Assembly: GCA_018241265.1 (NCBI GenBank)
Contig: JAFEEF010000036.1
Location: forward strand, 178,565 to 242,564
DNA length: 64,000 nt
Direction of reading: 5' to 3'
Origin: Pseudomonadota bacterium
GTDB lineage: Bacteria; Pseudomonadota; Gammaproteobacteria; Burkholderiales; Burkholderiaceae_C
Below, piece after piece: positions 8,299-17,648 of this stretch (position 1 is its first letter; every line of letters begins with the position of its first letter). The position numbers and the translations under genes are program-made. The notes beneath the pieces were generated by a model that did no database searches, was not told the DNA's origin, and saw only the letters and a program-made list of their open reading frames with translations.

Positions 8299-9045
8299 AT
8301 GACCGAGAAACGCGCCGCCAAGACCATACGCTTCGCCGCCGTGGGCGACCTGCATTGCACCAAGTCGTCCGCCGGCACGCTGCGCGAGTTGTTCGCGCAG
8401 GCCGCGCGCGACGCCGATGCGCTGCTGCTGTGCGGCGACCTCACCGACTACGGGACCGCGGAAGAAGCCAACGTGCTGGTCGGCGAACTGGCCGCGGCGG
8501 CGCCGATGCCCGTCGTCGCGGTGCTGGGCAACCACGACTTCGAATCCGGCACGCCGGGCGACGTCGCCGAGATCCTGAGCACCGCCGGCGTCCGCATGCT
8601 GGACGGCGAGGCGTGCGAGATCCACGGCGTGGGCCTGGCCGGCGTCAAGGGCTTTGCGGGCGGTTTCGGCCGTGGCGCGCTCGGCGCCTGGGGCGAAGGT
8701 CCGATCAAGCAGTTCGTCAACGAGGCGATCCAGGAAGCGCTGAAGCTCGAGTCGGCACTCGCCAAGCTGCGCACGCGCTCGCGCATCGCGCTGCTGCACT
8801 ATGCGCCGGTGGTCGGCACCGTCGAGGGCGAGCCCGTCGAGATCTATCCCTTCCTCGGCAGCAGCCGCCTCGAAGACCCGCTGCTGCGCCATCCGGTCGA
8901 CGCCGTCGTGCACGGCCATGCACATCGCGGCACGGCCGAGAGCCGCACGGTCAGCGGCGTACCGGTCTACAACGTCGCCAAGCCGCTGTTGCAGCGCCTG
9001 CATCCCGACCGGCCGGCGTACCGGATCGTCGAGGTGCCGGCGTGA
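8299..9045 (+). CDS. Calcineurin-like metallophosphoesterase
   Basis: 248 aa from ATG 8299, preceded by GGAG; an upstream ATG at 8281 is less likely. All metallophosphoesterase blocks are present: GDLHCTK (D-x-H), GDLTD, GNHD, LLHYAP and VVHGHAH. This predicts a dinuclear metal phosphatase or phosphodiesterase, cytoplasmic (no signal peptide). It is divergent from a nucleotidyltransferase gene, with which it probably shares regulation. The specific substrate cannot be read from sequence. Confidence 0.88.
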   Translation: MTEKRAAKTIRFAAVGDLHCTKSSAGTLRELFAQAARDADALLLCGDLTDYGTAEEANVLVGELAAAAPMPVVAVLGNHDFESGTPGDVAEILSTAGVRMLDGEACEIHGVGLAGVKGFAGGFGRGALGAWGEGPIKQFVNEAIQEALKLESALAKLRTRSRIALLHYAPVVGTVEGEPVEIYPFLGSSRLEDPLLRHPVDAVVHGHAHRGTAESRTVSGVPVYNVAKPLLQRLHPDRPAYRIVEVPA

Positions 9046-9060
9046 GAGCAGACCGGCGAA

Positions 9061-10365
9061 TCAGGCGCCCGCGACCCGCCAGACCACGTCGCCGACATCG
9101 TCGGCCACCAGCAGCGCGCCGTCGGCCGCCAGCGTGACGCCGACCGGGCGTCCGTACGACACGCTTTCATCCGGCGCGAGAAAGCCGCTCAGGATGTCGC
9201 GCGGCGGCCCGGACGGACGGCCTGCGCTGAACGGCACGAAGACCACGCGATAGCCGCTCAGCTTGCTGCGGTTCCATGAGCCGTGCTGGCCGATCGCCAT
9301 GCCCTCTTCCGGAAACCCCGGCAGCGTGCCGGCCGGCAGCCAGCACAGGCCGAGCGACGCGGTGTGGCCGCCGAGCGCGTAGTCCGGCGTGAGCGCACCC
9401 GCGACCGCGGCCGGGTCCTGCGGCACGCGGTCGTCGACGGTGCGATCCCAATAGCAGTACGGCCAGCCGTAGAAGCCGCCGTCGCGCACCGAGGTCAGGT
9501 AGTCGGGCGGCGTCTCGTCGCCCAGGCCGTCGCGCTCGTTGACCACCGTCCACAGCGCGCCGGTGTGCGGCTCCCACGCCAGGCCCACCGGGTTGCGCAG
9601 GCCCGATGCGTAGACGCGATGGGTGCCGGCCCGCAGGTCGAGCTCGTAGATGCAGGCACGGCCTTCCTCGACCTCGAAACCCTGGTCGCCGATGTTGGTG
9701 AGGGAGCCGACGCCGGCGTAGAGCTTCGTACCGTCGGGACTCGCGAGCAGGCTGCGCGTCCAGTGGCCGCCCGGCTTGAAGGTCGCGAGGCGGCGCGGCG
9801 GCTCGGTGATGCGCGTCGTGCCCGGCGCACAGGGGAACGCCATCACGCCGTCGGTGTTGCCGACGTAGTAGGTGTCGCCGATCGACGCCATGCCGAACGG
9901 CTGGTTCAGCCCTTCGAGCAGCGCATGCCGCGTCTCGGCGACGCCGTCGCCGTCGGCATCGCGCAGCAAGGTGATGCGGTTCGGGCTCGGGCCGATCGCG
10001 GCGGCACGCTTCATCGTGCTCTGCATCGCGAGATCGAACGCCGAGCGCGGCGGCGCCGGCATGAAGAGCGCTTCGGCCACCGTGACGTCGCCGTTCGGCA
10101 GCACGTGGATCCAGCGCGGATGCTTCAGCCCGGCAGCGAACGCGTTGACCCGGAGGCCGGGCGCGGCCTTCGGCGTCCGGCCGGCGGACCAGCCCTTCGC
10201 GGTGGGCATCTTCAACGTCGGGATGCGGCCTTGCGGACGGGCCGCCGGTATCGTCGGCGCGGCACCCAGGGCTTGGCGCTCCACCGTGCCGTGGCGACGA
10301 CGCCAGAGGATCGCGGCATCGCCGATCAACGCGACGACCTGCGCATAGGCTTGCGAGTATCCCAT
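9061..10365 (-). CDS. Sorbosone/glucose dehydrogenase-like six-bladed propeller protein
   Basis: 434 aa. Repeated propeller motifs typical of the GSDH/sorbosone dehydrogenase family are visible: LKHPRWIHVLPNGDVTVAEA, RSLLASPDGTKLYAGVG, SGLRNPVGLAWEPHTGALW, RDGGFYGWPYCYW, GQHGSWNRSKLSGYRVVFVPF. Known members oxidise sugars with PQQ in the periplasm. PQQ binding cannot be verified here and many relatives have unknown substrates. The N-terminus is not a convincing signal peptide. It lies tail to tail with the metallophosphoesterase (15 bp gap). Confidence 0.85.
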   Translation of the reverse strand: MGYSQAYAQVVALIGDAAILWRRRHGTVERQALGAAPTIPAARPQGRIPTLKMPTAKGWSAGRTPKAAPGLRVNAFAAGLKHPRWIHVLPNGDVTVAEALFMPAPPRSAFDLAMQSTMKRAAAIGPSPNRITLLRDADGDGVAETRHALLEGLNQPFGMASIGDTYYVGNTDGVMAFPCAPGTTRITEPPRRLATFKPGGHWTRSLLASPDGTKLYAGVGSLTNIGDQGFEVEEGRACIYELDLRAGTHRVYASGLRNPVGLAWEPHTGALWTVVNERDGLGDETPPDYLTSVRDGGFYGWPYCYWDRTVDDRVPQDPAAVAGALTPDYALGGHTASLGLCWLPAGTLPGFPEEGMAIGQHGSWNRSKLSGYRVVFVPFSAGRPSGPPRDILSGFLAPDESVSYGRPVGVTLAADGALLVADDVGDVVWRVAGA

Positions 10366-10535
10366 CGAGCGGCTCCTGCGGGGCGGGGCTGCATGTTAAG
10401 CGCGGAGCCGGCGGCGCACGCATCGTCCGGCGATGATCATCGTCGCGCACGACGGCGTGACAAGCTCCTCAATCCTGTGGACGCCGGAGTCCTCGCGCGC
10501 GCTCGAGCGGCGCCAGGCCGGTCAGAATGCGGGGC

Positions 10536-10673
10536 ATGCACCCGCAAGCCATGTCGCCGGAACCGGCCACGGCCATCGAGTATTCGGGCTCCGGCCGGAA
10601 GTCGCTCGGGCTCGCGATCATGCTGACGTTCGCGGCGCTCGCGGTCGCACTGGTCCTGCCGGCGCTGCACTGA
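10536..10673 (+). CDS. Small single-pass membrane protein (45 aa)
   Basis: The frame encodes about 26 polar residues, then a membrane segment of about 17 residues (LGLAIMLTFAALAVALVLPALH) running to the C-terminus. G/C-ending codons dominate, supporting coding. A second ATG lies at 10551. There is no strong Shine-Dalgarno. It stands alone between a divergent gene (ending upstream) and a convergent WYL-like gene. Function unknown; it could be noncoding. Confidence 0.45.
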   Translation: MHPQAMSPEPATAIEYSGSGRKSLGLAIMLTFAALAVALVLPALH

Positions 10674-10724
10674 CGGCCGCGCCGGCTCACGAGAGCTGGC
10701 GCGCCCCGGACCAGCGCCACCAAC

Positions 10725-11009
10725 TCAGAGCTGCGCGTAGATCAGCCGCATCGCCGAGTCGTCGCGCTTGTAGTTCGGGCCCGGATGCCGGAAGGTCTCG
10801 GCCAGCATCACGAGCCGTTCGATCTTCTCGACGTTGAACAGCGGCTCGGGCTGGCTGCCGCCCTGGACCTGGTAGACGCGCAGCAGCTCGTTGCCGGTAT
10901 GACCCACGCCGTAGCACTGCGGCTCGGCGATGCGCGGCTTGCCGCCGTAGACGAACGACAGGCGGCGGCGCTGCTCGATCGCGTCGACGATCAGTGGATT
11001 CGGGTGCAT
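10725..11009 (-). CDS. WYL-like domain small protein
   Basis: 94 aa. The pattern IVDAIEQRRRLSFVYGGKPRIAEPQCYGVG, then ELLRVYQVQGGSQPEPLFNVEKIERLVML, matches stand-alone WYL-type proteins common in Proteobacteria. WYL domains bind ligands or nucleic acid in many regulators; no HTH is attached here. It sits 17 bp downstream of the LuxR-type regulator on the same strand and may be the last gene of the two-component operon. Confidence 0.75.
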   Translation of the reverse strand: MHPNPLIVDAIEQRRRLSFVYGGKPRIAEPQCYGVGHTGNELLRVYQVQGGSQPEPLFNVEKIERLVMLAETFRHPGPNYKRDDSAMRLIYAQL

Positions 11010-11025
11010 GGGTCGAGTTGCCGCC

Positions 11026-11661
11026 TCAGCCCGACGCGTCGTCGCGCGCCCGCTCGACGGCGTACTTGATGAGCTCGGCCTGGCCGTCGAGCTCCAGCTT
11101 GCGCTTGATGTTCTGCCGATGCGCCTCGACCGTGCGCACGCTGAGGTCCAGCGCCTTGGCGATCTGCTTGCTCGATGCGCCGCGGCCGAGCGCGCCGAGG
11201 ATCTCGCTCTCGCGCGGCGACAGCATCGGCCGCGGCGCCTGGCTCCGGAACAGCCGCTTCGAGACGCCGGTGCTGAGGTAGGTGCCGCCGCGCATCACCG
11301 CGTCGATCGCCGTCAGCACTTCGGCCGCCGGCGCATCCTTCAGCACATAGCCCTGGGCGCCGGCCTGCAGCGCACGCTGCACGTATTCGGGGTTGTCGTA
11401 CATGCTGAACATCAGCACCTTGAGTGCCGGATCGCGCGCCAGCAACTGCGCCGCGAGGTCGAGGCCGTTGGTGCCCTTCATGCCGACGTCCACCAGCGCC
11501 AGGTTCGGCCGGCAGGTCGCGGCGCGCTCGATCGCGTCGGCCGCACAGCCCGCTTCGCCGACCACCTCCACGTGCGGCACCGCCGCCAGGCGCGCGCGCA
11601 GGCCGTCGCGCACCATCGGATGGTCGTCGACGATCAGCAGGCGCACCGGCATCGGGTTCAT
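11026..11661 (-). CDS. NarL/LuxR-family response regulator
   Basis: 211 aa. The receiver has LIVDDHPMVRDG (acidic pair), acceptor Asp in LALVDVGMKGTNG, and Lys in YVLKDAP. The C-terminal LuxR helix-turn-helix reads LSPRESEILGALGRGASSKQIAKALDLSVRTVEAHRQNIKRKL. Its start overlaps the stop of the sensor kinase by 4 nt, so the two are translationally coupled and almost certainly cognate. With cstA-ybdD next door, its likely target is carbon-starvation/pyruvate transport, by analogy with other systems placed beside cstA. The target is inferred from context only. Confidence 0.93.
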   Translation of the reverse strand: MNPMPVRLLIVDDHPMVRDGLRARLAAVPHVEVVGEAGCAADAIERAATCRPNLALVDVGMKGTNGLDLAAQLLARDPALKVLMFSMYDNPEYVQRALQAGAQGYVLKDAPAAEVLTAIDAVMRGGTYLSTGVSKRLFRSQAPRPMLSPRESEILGALGRGASSKQIAKALDLSVRTVEAHRQNIKRKLELDGQAELIKYAVERARDDASG

Positions 11662-13085
11662 GCGGAAGCCTCCTTCATCGAAGCGGCGGCCGGGCTCGTG
11701 GCGTGGTCCGCCGCGTCGAGACCATGCATCCGCGCCAGCGCCGCGGCCGCGACGATCGCGCGCAACTGCACGCCGTGACCCGGGCTGGTCTCGATCTCGA
11801 GCCGGCCGCCGACGGCGGCGAGCCGCTCGCGCATGCTGCGCAGGCCGAGGCCGCGGTGCGGATCGCGCTGCACCGCCGCCAGGTCGAAGCCGGCGCCGTC
11901 GTCGGTGATGTCAAGGCGCACGCCGCCGTCGGCGCCGTAGACCAGCGCCAGCTCGACGCGGGCGGCACGCGCATGCTTGACGCAGTTCGTCAGCGCTTCC
12001 TGGGCGATGCGGAACAGCACCGTCACGACGACGTCCGGCAGCACGGAGGCCGTGCCGCGCACCGGCGCGGCGATCGCCATGCCGCTCGCGTCGCCGACCT
12101 CGGTCGCGAGGTGGTGCAGCGCCGCCGGCAGGCCGAGCGTGTCGAGCAGCGCCGGCCGCAGCCGGTGCGAGATGCCGCGCACCTCGCCGAGGGCATCGTT
12201 GAGCCGCGCCAGCGCGCTTTCGAGTGCCGCCGCCGGCATGCGGCCGGCGCGTCCCTCCTCGAGCGCCGACTCGATCAGGAGCTTGGCCGACACCAGCGTC
12301 TGGCTGGTGCCGTCGTGCAGCTCGCGCGCGAGGTGCGCCCGCTCGGCCTCCTGCGACTGCACGACCTGGCGCGCCATCAAGCGCAGCCTGGCATCGGCCA
12401 CGCGATGCTCGCTGACGTTGAGCGTGAGACCGCCGGCGCTGATCAGCACGATGCCGAGCAGCGCGATGCCGGCGATCCACGCGATCGTCGCGCCGATGTT
12501 GCGCCGCGCGTCCTCGTCGACGCGGCGCAGCGTCTGGCCGATGTCGTCGAGGTAGAGCCCCGTGCCGACCATCCAGTGCCAGCGCTCGAGCGCGATCACG
12601 TAGCCGAGCTTGGCGGCGAGCTGGCCGTTCGAGGGCTTGCGCCATTCATAGGCCACGTAGCCGCCGCCGGCGCGCGCCTGGTCGATCAGGCGGCGTATCG
12701 GCTCGCCGTCGGTATCGCGCAGGTTCAGCAGGTTGCGGCCGACGAGCTCGGGCTGGCGCGAATGCATCAGCACGGTGCCGTCGAGGTCGTAGACGAAGAA
12801 GTAGCCGTCCGGGCCGTAGTCGAGCGCGCCGAGCCGGCGCAGCGCCTCGTTGCGACGACCCGGCGCGCCATCGCGCTCGTCGTAGATCGGCCGCACCGTG
12901 CTCATCGCGAGATCGACGTAGTGGCGCAGCTCGCCGCGCCGCGCGTCCATGTAGGCGCCCTGCACGAGCTGCTGTTCGCGGCGCGCCAGGGCGGCCTGCT
13001 GCACGACGATCACGACCGCGATCAGCGCGAGCGCTGCGAGCAGCGGCAGCACTGACAGCAGGATGACCTTGGTGCGCAGGCGCAT
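11658..13085 (-). CDS. Membrane sensor histidine kinase with periplasmic Cache domain (HisKA_3)
   Basis: 475 aa. TM1 (about 8-28) and TM2 (about 198-220) flank a single-Cache sensor region; DYGPDGYFFVYDLDGTVLMHSRQPELVG is the diagnostic block, typical of small organic-acid sensors. The dimerisation/phospho-acceptor motif is HLARELHDGTSQ. ATPase boxes are EALTNCVKHA, DITDDGAGFD and GLGLRSMRERL, the NarX/DesK-type arrangement. The C-terminal extension is Ala-rich. It overlaps the regulator gene by 4 nt and is 57 bp past ybdD on the same strand. The likely signal is a carboxylate such as pyruvate, inferred from domain type and the neighbouring cstA. Confidence 0.92.
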   Translation of the reverse strand: MRLRTKVILLSVLPLLAALALIAVVIVVQQAALARREQQLVQGAYMDARRGELRHYVDLAMSTVRPIYDERDGAPGRRNEALRRLGALDYGPDGYFFVYDLDGTVLMHSRQPELVGRNLLNLRDTDGEPIRRLIDQARAGGGYVAYEWRKPSNGQLAAKLGYVIALERWHWMVGTGLYLDDIGQTLRRVDEDARRNIGATIAWIAGIALLGIVLISAGGLTLNVSEHRVADARLRLMARQVVQSQEAERAHLARELHDGTSQTLVSAKLLIESALEEGRAGRMPAAALESALARLNDALGEVRGISHRLRPALLDTLGLPAALHHLATEVGDASGMAIAAPVRGTASVLPDVVVTVLFRIAQEALTNCVKHARAARVELALVYGADGGVRLDITDDGAGFDLAAVQRDPHRGLGLRSMRERLAAVGGRLEIETSPGHGVQLRAIVAAAALARMHGLDAADHATSPAAASMKEASA

Positions 13086-13142
13086 GGTGGCGCGATTGTC
13101 CCTGCTCCCCTCTCCTCGTGGAGCGGGCGCAAGCCCGGGGAT

Positions 13143-13364
13143 TCAGCAGCAGCGGCTCATGCGCCCCTGGGCGCCGTAGCGTGCCGCCTGCCGCTCGCGG
13201 AAGAACGCCTCGTACGACATCGGCTCGACGGCGGGATGGGTCGCCTGCATGTGCGCCAGGTAGGCGCCGTAGTCGGGCAGGCCCACCATCAGCCGCAGGC
13301 TCTGCGCGAGGTGCCGGCCGACGCGGCCGGCCTCGTCGAGCACGGTGCCCATCGGGTTCGTCAT
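13143..13364 (-). CDS. ybdD: YbdD/YjiX-family small protein
   Basis: 73 aa. LRLMVGLPDYGAYLAHMQATHPAVEPMSYEAFFRERQAARY is the signature of the YbdD/YjiX family (about 65-70 aa), which almost always follows cstA or btsT. Its ATG overlaps the cstA stop (ATGA), indicating translational coupling. It is thought to be an accessory of the transporter; its biochemical role is not established. The C-terminus ends SRCC. Confidence 0.9.
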   Translation of the reverse strand: MTNPMGTVLDEAGRVGRHLAQSLRLMVGLPDYGAYLAHMQATHPAVEPMSYEAFFRERQAARYGAQGRMSRCC

Positions 13365-15415
13365 GCCGCCATCGCCTCGAACGGCACCTCGGTCGCGGTC
13401 GGCCGGCTCGCGGCGCGGGCGGCCAGCGATGCGCGCACGCCGTACACCAGCACGCTGATCACGACGGCCATGAAGAGGCCGCACAGCGCCGCATCGAGGC
13501 GGTCGTTGAAGGCGATGCGCGCCATCGCGTCGACGCTCTTCGCCGGCGCGAGCAACTGGCCGGCGGCGGCCGCGTCGGCATACTTGGCCGCATGGGCGAG
13601 GAAGCCGACCTTCGCGTCGTCGGAGTAGATCTTCAGCCAGCCCGCGGTCAGGGTGCACGTCACGAGCCAGGCGGCCGGCGCGATCGTCACCCAGGCGTAG
13701 CGCTCCTTCTTCATGCGGAACAGCACGACCGTGCCGAGGATCAGCGCGACCGCGGCGAGCATCTGGTTCGAGATGCCGAACAGCGGCCACAAGGTGTTGA
13801 TGCCGCCGAGCGGATCGACCACGCCCTGGTAGAGGAAGTAGCCCCACGCGGCCACGGTCAGCGCGGTCGCGACGAGGTTGGCGGCCCACGATTCGGTGCG
13901 CTTGAGCGCCGGCACGAAGCTGCCGAGCAGGTCCTGCAGCATGAAGCGCCCGGCGCGCGTGCCGGCATCGACCGCGGTGAGGATGAAGAGCGCCTCGAAC
14001 AGGATCGCGAAGTGGTACCAGAAGGCCATCATCGCCTTGCCGCCCACCACCTGATGCAGGATGTGCGCCATGCCGACCGCCAAGGTCGGCGCGCCGCCGG
14101 CGCGCGCGAGGATGGTCGTCTCGCCGACGTCCTTCGCGGTCTGCACGAGCTGGTCGGGCGTGATCACGAAGCCCCAGGTCGACAGCGTCTGCGCCACCGT
14201 CGCGGGCGTCGTGCCGACCAGTGCGGCCGGGCTGTTCATCGCGAAGTAGATGCCCGGCTCGATGCACGAGGCCGCCACCAGCGCCATCACGGCGACGAAC
14301 GATTCGGCCAGCATGCCGCCGTAGCCGATGAAGCGCGCCTGGGTCTCGTTCTCGAGCATCTTCGGCGTCGTGCCCGACGAGATCAGCGCATGGAAGCCCG
14401 ACACCGCGCCGCAGGCGATCGTGATGAACAGGAACGGGAACAGGCTCCCCGACCAGACCGGCCCGTTGCCTTGCGCGAACTTCGTCAGCGCCGGCATCTG
14501 CAGGGGCGGCGCGACGATCACGATGCCGATCGCGAGCGCGACGATCGTGCCGATCTTCAGGAAGGTCGACAGGTAGTCGCGCGGCGCGAGCAGCAGCCAC
14601 ACCGGGATCGATGCGGCGACGAAGCCGTAGCCGATCAGCATCCAGGTGAGCGAGGTGCCGTCGAAGGTGAACAGCGGCGCGAGCTGCGGGTCCTGCGAGA
14701 CCCACTGGCCGCCGAAGATCGCGAGCATCAGCAGCACGAAGCCGATCACCGAGACCTCGCCGATGCGCCCGGGCCGCAGGTAGCGCAGGTAGATGCCCAT
14801 GAACAGCGCGACCGGTATGGTCGCGGCGACGGTGAACGCGCCCCACGGCGAATCGGCGAGCGCCTTCACGACGATCAGCGCCAGCACCGCGAGGATGATG
14901 ATCATGATCATGAAGGTGCCGAACAGCGCGATCAGTCCCGGCACCGTGCCCATCTCCTGCTTGATCAGCTCGCCGAGCGAACGGCCGTCGCGGCGCGTCG
15001 AGATGAACAGCACGATGAAGTCCTGCACCGCGCCGGCGAACACGACGCCGGCGAGGATCCACAGCAGCCCGGGCAGGTAGCCCATCTGCGCCGCGAGCAC
15101 CGGGCCGACCAGCGGGCCCGCGCCGGCGATCGCCGCGAAGTGGTGGCCGTAGAGCACGTACTGGTTGGTCGGCACGTAGTCGAGGCCGTCGTTGTGGCGC
15201 CAGGCCGGCGTCTTGCGGCGCGCATCGAGCCCGAGCACGCGCTGCGCGATGAACAGGCTGTAGTAGCGGTAGGCGATCAGGTAGACGCAGACCGCGGCGA
15301 TCACGACCCAGAGTGCGCTGACCGCTTCGCCGCGGTGGAGCGCCACCGTCGCGAGCGCGCCGGCGCCCGCGATGGCGATGACGAGCCAGGCCAGATGGCG
15401 ACCGATGTGGGGCAT
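13361..15415 (-). CDS. cstA: CstA-family carbon starvation / pyruvate transporter
   Basis: 684 aa, close to the usual length of about 700. The start has AGGAGA 8 nt upstream. The many membrane spans and conserved CstA blocks are evident: RRKTPAWRHNDGLDYVPTN, GHHFAAIAGAGPLVGPVLAAQ, SGFHALISSGTTPKML. The family imports pyruvate or peptides under carbon limitation across the inner membrane. It is first in the order cstA-ybdD-kinase-regulator, all on one strand, so it may share a transcript with its own regulators. The 110 bp upstream (15416-15525) must hold its promoter; I see no clear sigma-54 or CRP site there. Confidence 0.95.
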   Translation of the reverse strand: MPHIGRHLAWLVIAIAGAGALATVALHRGEAVSALWVVIAAVCVYLIAYRYYSLFIAQRVLGLDARRKTPAWRHNDGLDYVPTNQYVLYGHHFAAIAGAGPLVGPVLAAQMGYLPGLLWILAGVVFAGAVQDFIVLFISTRRDGRSLGELIKQEMGTVPGLIALFGTFMIMIIILAVLALIVVKALADSPWGAFTVAATIPVALFMGIYLRYLRPGRIGEVSVIGFVLLMLAIFGGQWVSQDPQLAPLFTFDGTSLTWMLIGYGFVAASIPVWLLLAPRDYLSTFLKIGTIVALAIGIVIVAPPLQMPALTKFAQGNGPVWSGSLFPFLFITIACGAVSGFHALISSGTTPKMLENETQARFIGYGGMLAESFVAVMALVAASCIEPGIYFAMNSPAALVGTTPATVAQTLSTWGFVITPDQLVQTAKDVGETTILARAGGAPTLAVGMAHILHQVVGGKAMMAFWYHFAILFEALFILTAVDAGTRAGRFMLQDLLGSFVPALKRTESWAANLVATALTVAAWGYFLYQGVVDPLGGINTLWPLFGISNQMLAAVALILGTVVLFRMKKERYAWVTIAPAAWLVTCTLTAGWLKIYSDDAKVGFLAHAAKYADAAAAGQLLAPAKSVDAMARIAFNDRLDAALCGLFMAVVISVLVYGVRASLAARAASRPTATEVPFEAMAA

Positions 15416-15525
15416 GGGATGTCTCCTCGTTGGTTCGACACCGCAGAACGGCGGTCGAAGGAATTCTGGAGACCGGCCGCAGGCCGCGCATGCGCCCCAC
15501 TACGCAAACGGGCGCGTGGAGTTGC

Positions 15526-16854
15526 TTAAGGGATAACCCGCGGCGACGGCCCGTGCGATGTCGGCCGCAGGCAGCGACCGCGCTCGTCTTGCAGCACCAG
15601 TTGCACGTCGCCGAGCGCCCGTTCGGCGAAGCCGCCTTCGCAGTAGCAGAGGTAGAACTCCCACATCCGCAGCAGCGCCTCGGGATAGCCGAGCGCGTGC
15701 ACGCGGTCGGCGTTGGCGGCCAGGTTGGCGCGCCAGGCCGCGAGCGTCGTGGCGTAGTGCGGGCCGATGTCCTCCAGGTCGACGATGCGCAGCGGCGTCG
15801 CGCGCGCCAGCGACGCGCTGATCGCCGTCACCGACGGGATGCAGCAGCCGGGAAAGACGTGGCGCTTGATGAAGTCCACCGAGTCGCGCGCGGACTCGTA
15901 CTGCCGGTCGGCGATCGTGATGGCCTGCAGCAGCATCGTGCCGCCGGGCACGAGCAGCTCGCTGCAGCGCCGGAGGTAGGCGTCGTGGTAGTGGTGGCCG
16001 ACCGCCTCGATCATCTCGATCGACACCAGCTTGTCGTAGCGGCCGTCGAGGTCGCGGTAGTCGTCGAGGCGCAGCGCGATGCGATCGGCGAGGCCCGCGG
16101 CAGCGATGCGCTCGCGCGCCCGCGCATGCTGCTCGCGCGAGATCGTCGTCGTCGTCACGCGGCAGCCGTAGCGGCGCGCCGCATGCAAGGCCAGAGCGCC
16201 CCAGCCGGTGCCGATCTCGAGCAGGTGGTCGCCGGGCCGCAGGTCGAGCTTCGTGCAGATGCGGTCGAGCTTGGCGACCTGCGCCTCCTCGAGCGTCATG
16301 TCCGGCCGCTCGAAGACCGCGCACGAGTACGTCATCGTCGGGTCGAGGAACAGCGCGAAGAAGTCGTTGCCGATGTCGTAGTGCGCGGCGATGTTGCGCC
16401 GGCTGCCGCTGCGGGTGTTGCGCGCCGCGGCGTGCAGCATCTGCCGCAGCGGCTCGGCGATGCGCGACAGGCCGCCGTCCATGTCGTCGAGCACGTGCCG
16501 GTTGACGAGCAGGATGCGCGTCAGCGCGGTCAGGTCGTCGGCCCACCAGTCGCCCGCCATGTACGACTCGCCGGCGCCGACCGAGCCGCCGAACGCGACT
16601 TCGGCGTGGAAGCGCCGGTCGCGGACGTGCACCGTGCAGGACAGGCCGCATTGCGGCGTGATGCGGCCGTAGCGGTCGCGGCGGTCGCCGTCGACCAGCG
16701 TCACGGCGCCATGCTCGATCTGCGCCAGGCGCGACCGCAGCGCCCGCTCGCCGAGGCGTTCGAAGAGGCGCTCCAGGCCTCGGGATCGTGCAGCCGTCGT
16801 CGGGCGTTGCAGCGCCAGCGCGCGTCGGGCCAGGGTGTCGGCGGTCGGCTTCAT
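15526..16854 (-). CDS. CFA-synthase-family SAM-dependent lipid methyltransferase (sixth gene of the lipid operon)
   Basis: 442 aa, the size of full-length cyclopropane-fatty-acyl-phospholipid synthases. Family blocks: [44 protein letters not shown] site [28 protein letters not shown], and C-terminal [18 protein letters not shown]. It transfers a methyl(ene) group to unsaturated acyl chains in membrane phospholipids. In ChrR-type regulons such enzymes can make methyl-branched or furan precursors rather than cyclopropanes. The ATG overlaps the DUF1365 stop by 4 nt. A second, divergent CFA-like enzyme begins this operon (20593-21636), so two different acyl modifications are likely. Confidence 0.92.
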   Translation of the reverse strand: MKPTADTLARRALALQRPTTAARSRGLERLFERLGERALRSRLAQIEHGAVTLVDGDRRDRYGRITPQCGLSCTVHVRDRRFHAEVAFGGSVGAGESYMAGDWWADDLTALTRILLVNRHVLDDMDGGLSRIAEPLRQMLHAAARNTRSGSRRNIAAHYDIGNDFFALFLDPTMTYSCAVFERPDMTLEEAQVAKLDRICTKLDLRPGDHLLEIGTGWGALALHAARRYGCRVTTTTISREQHARARERIAAAGLADRIALRLDDYRDLDGRYDKLVSIEMIEAVGHHYHDAYLRRCSELLVPGGTMLLQAITIADRQYESARDSVDFIKRHVFPGCCIPSVTAISASLARATPLRIVDLEDIGPHYATTLAAWRANLAANADRVHALGYPEALLRMWEFYLCYCEGGFAERALGDVQLVLQDERGRCLRPTSHGPSPRVIP

Positions 16855-17648
16855 CGGGTGTCCTCGGAATGGCCGGGCAGCGCGGCGGAACGCCGGCCCG
16901 GATGGTCGTGCACCGGCACGCGCTTCAGCCAGAGGCGCAGCGCCTGCCAGTGGATCGCCGCGATCACCTGCAAGGTCATCAGCGGATAGCGCAGCAGCGC
17001 AGCGGCCATCGCCTTCGCGCAGAGCGGCGCGCGTTGCAACCCGAGCCGCGCATCGAAGACCGGCGCGGTCGCGTCGCCCGGCGCGGTCGAGCGGAGCGCC
17101 ATGGCGACCGCGAGCCGCTCGCCCGGCACACCGAAGCGCCAGGCGTATTCGAGCGTCATCGGATGGAACGGCGACACGTGCATCGCCTTGACGCTGCGTG
17201 CATGCAGCCAGCCGGCGGCGAGCGTCGGGCGATGCAGCACGTAGCAGTGCCGTTCGCCCCACGGCGTGTTGTGCACCTCGGCCACGATGGTCTCGACATC
17301 GCGGCCTTCGGCATCGAAGCAGTAGTAGAAGCTCACCGGGTTGAACACGTAGCCGAAGTAGCGCAGATGGGTGAGCAGCCGGATCGGCCCGGCCGGCCGC
17401 GTGCCGGCGTGATCGGCGACGAGTCGCCGCACCGCTTCGTCGAGCGGCAGCGCGGGATCGCCGAGATGGTCGCGCCGGTCGAAGCGGGCCAGCGCCGGCC
17501 GCGTCGCCGACCAGAGCCAGCGGCCGCGGAACGCGCGGTCGAGCTCGGAGAGGTCGAGGTAGACCATGCACAGCGGATAGCGGAACGCATGCGCCCGCGG
17601 CCGGTGTCGCCGGTGGCTAAGCCACCCGTGGTAGATCGCGCTGTGCAT
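16851..17648 (-). CDS. DUF1365 family protein
   Basis: 265 aa. [41 protein letters not shown] and [15 protein letters not shown] are the hallmark blocks of DUF1365. The family is almost always linked with CFA-like methyltransferases and a flavoprotein, and its activity is undetermined. One amphipathic/hydrophobic stretch near residue 225 ([20 protein letters not shown]) may contact the membrane. Its start lies 32 nt inside the end of the flavoprotein gene, and its stop overlaps the CFA gene. Confidence 0.9.
   Translation of the reverse strand: MHSAIYHGWLSHRRHRPRAHAFRYPLCMVYLDLSELDRAFRGRWLWSATRPALARFDRRDHLGDPALPLDEAVRRLVADHAGTRPAGPIRLLTHLRYFGYVFNPVSFYYCFDAEGRDVETIVAEVHNTPWGERHCYVLHRPTLAAGWLHARSVKAMHVSPFHPMTLEYAWRFGVPGERLAVAMALRSTAPGDATAPVFDARLGLQRAPLCAKAMAAALLRYPLMTLQVIAAIHWQALRLWLKRVPVHDHPGRRSAALPGHSEDTR

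Noticed and set aside
13143..15500. 785-codon frame covering the cstA region
   Set aside because: Only its last 73 codons (ybdD) are real; the rest is a shadow of cstA.
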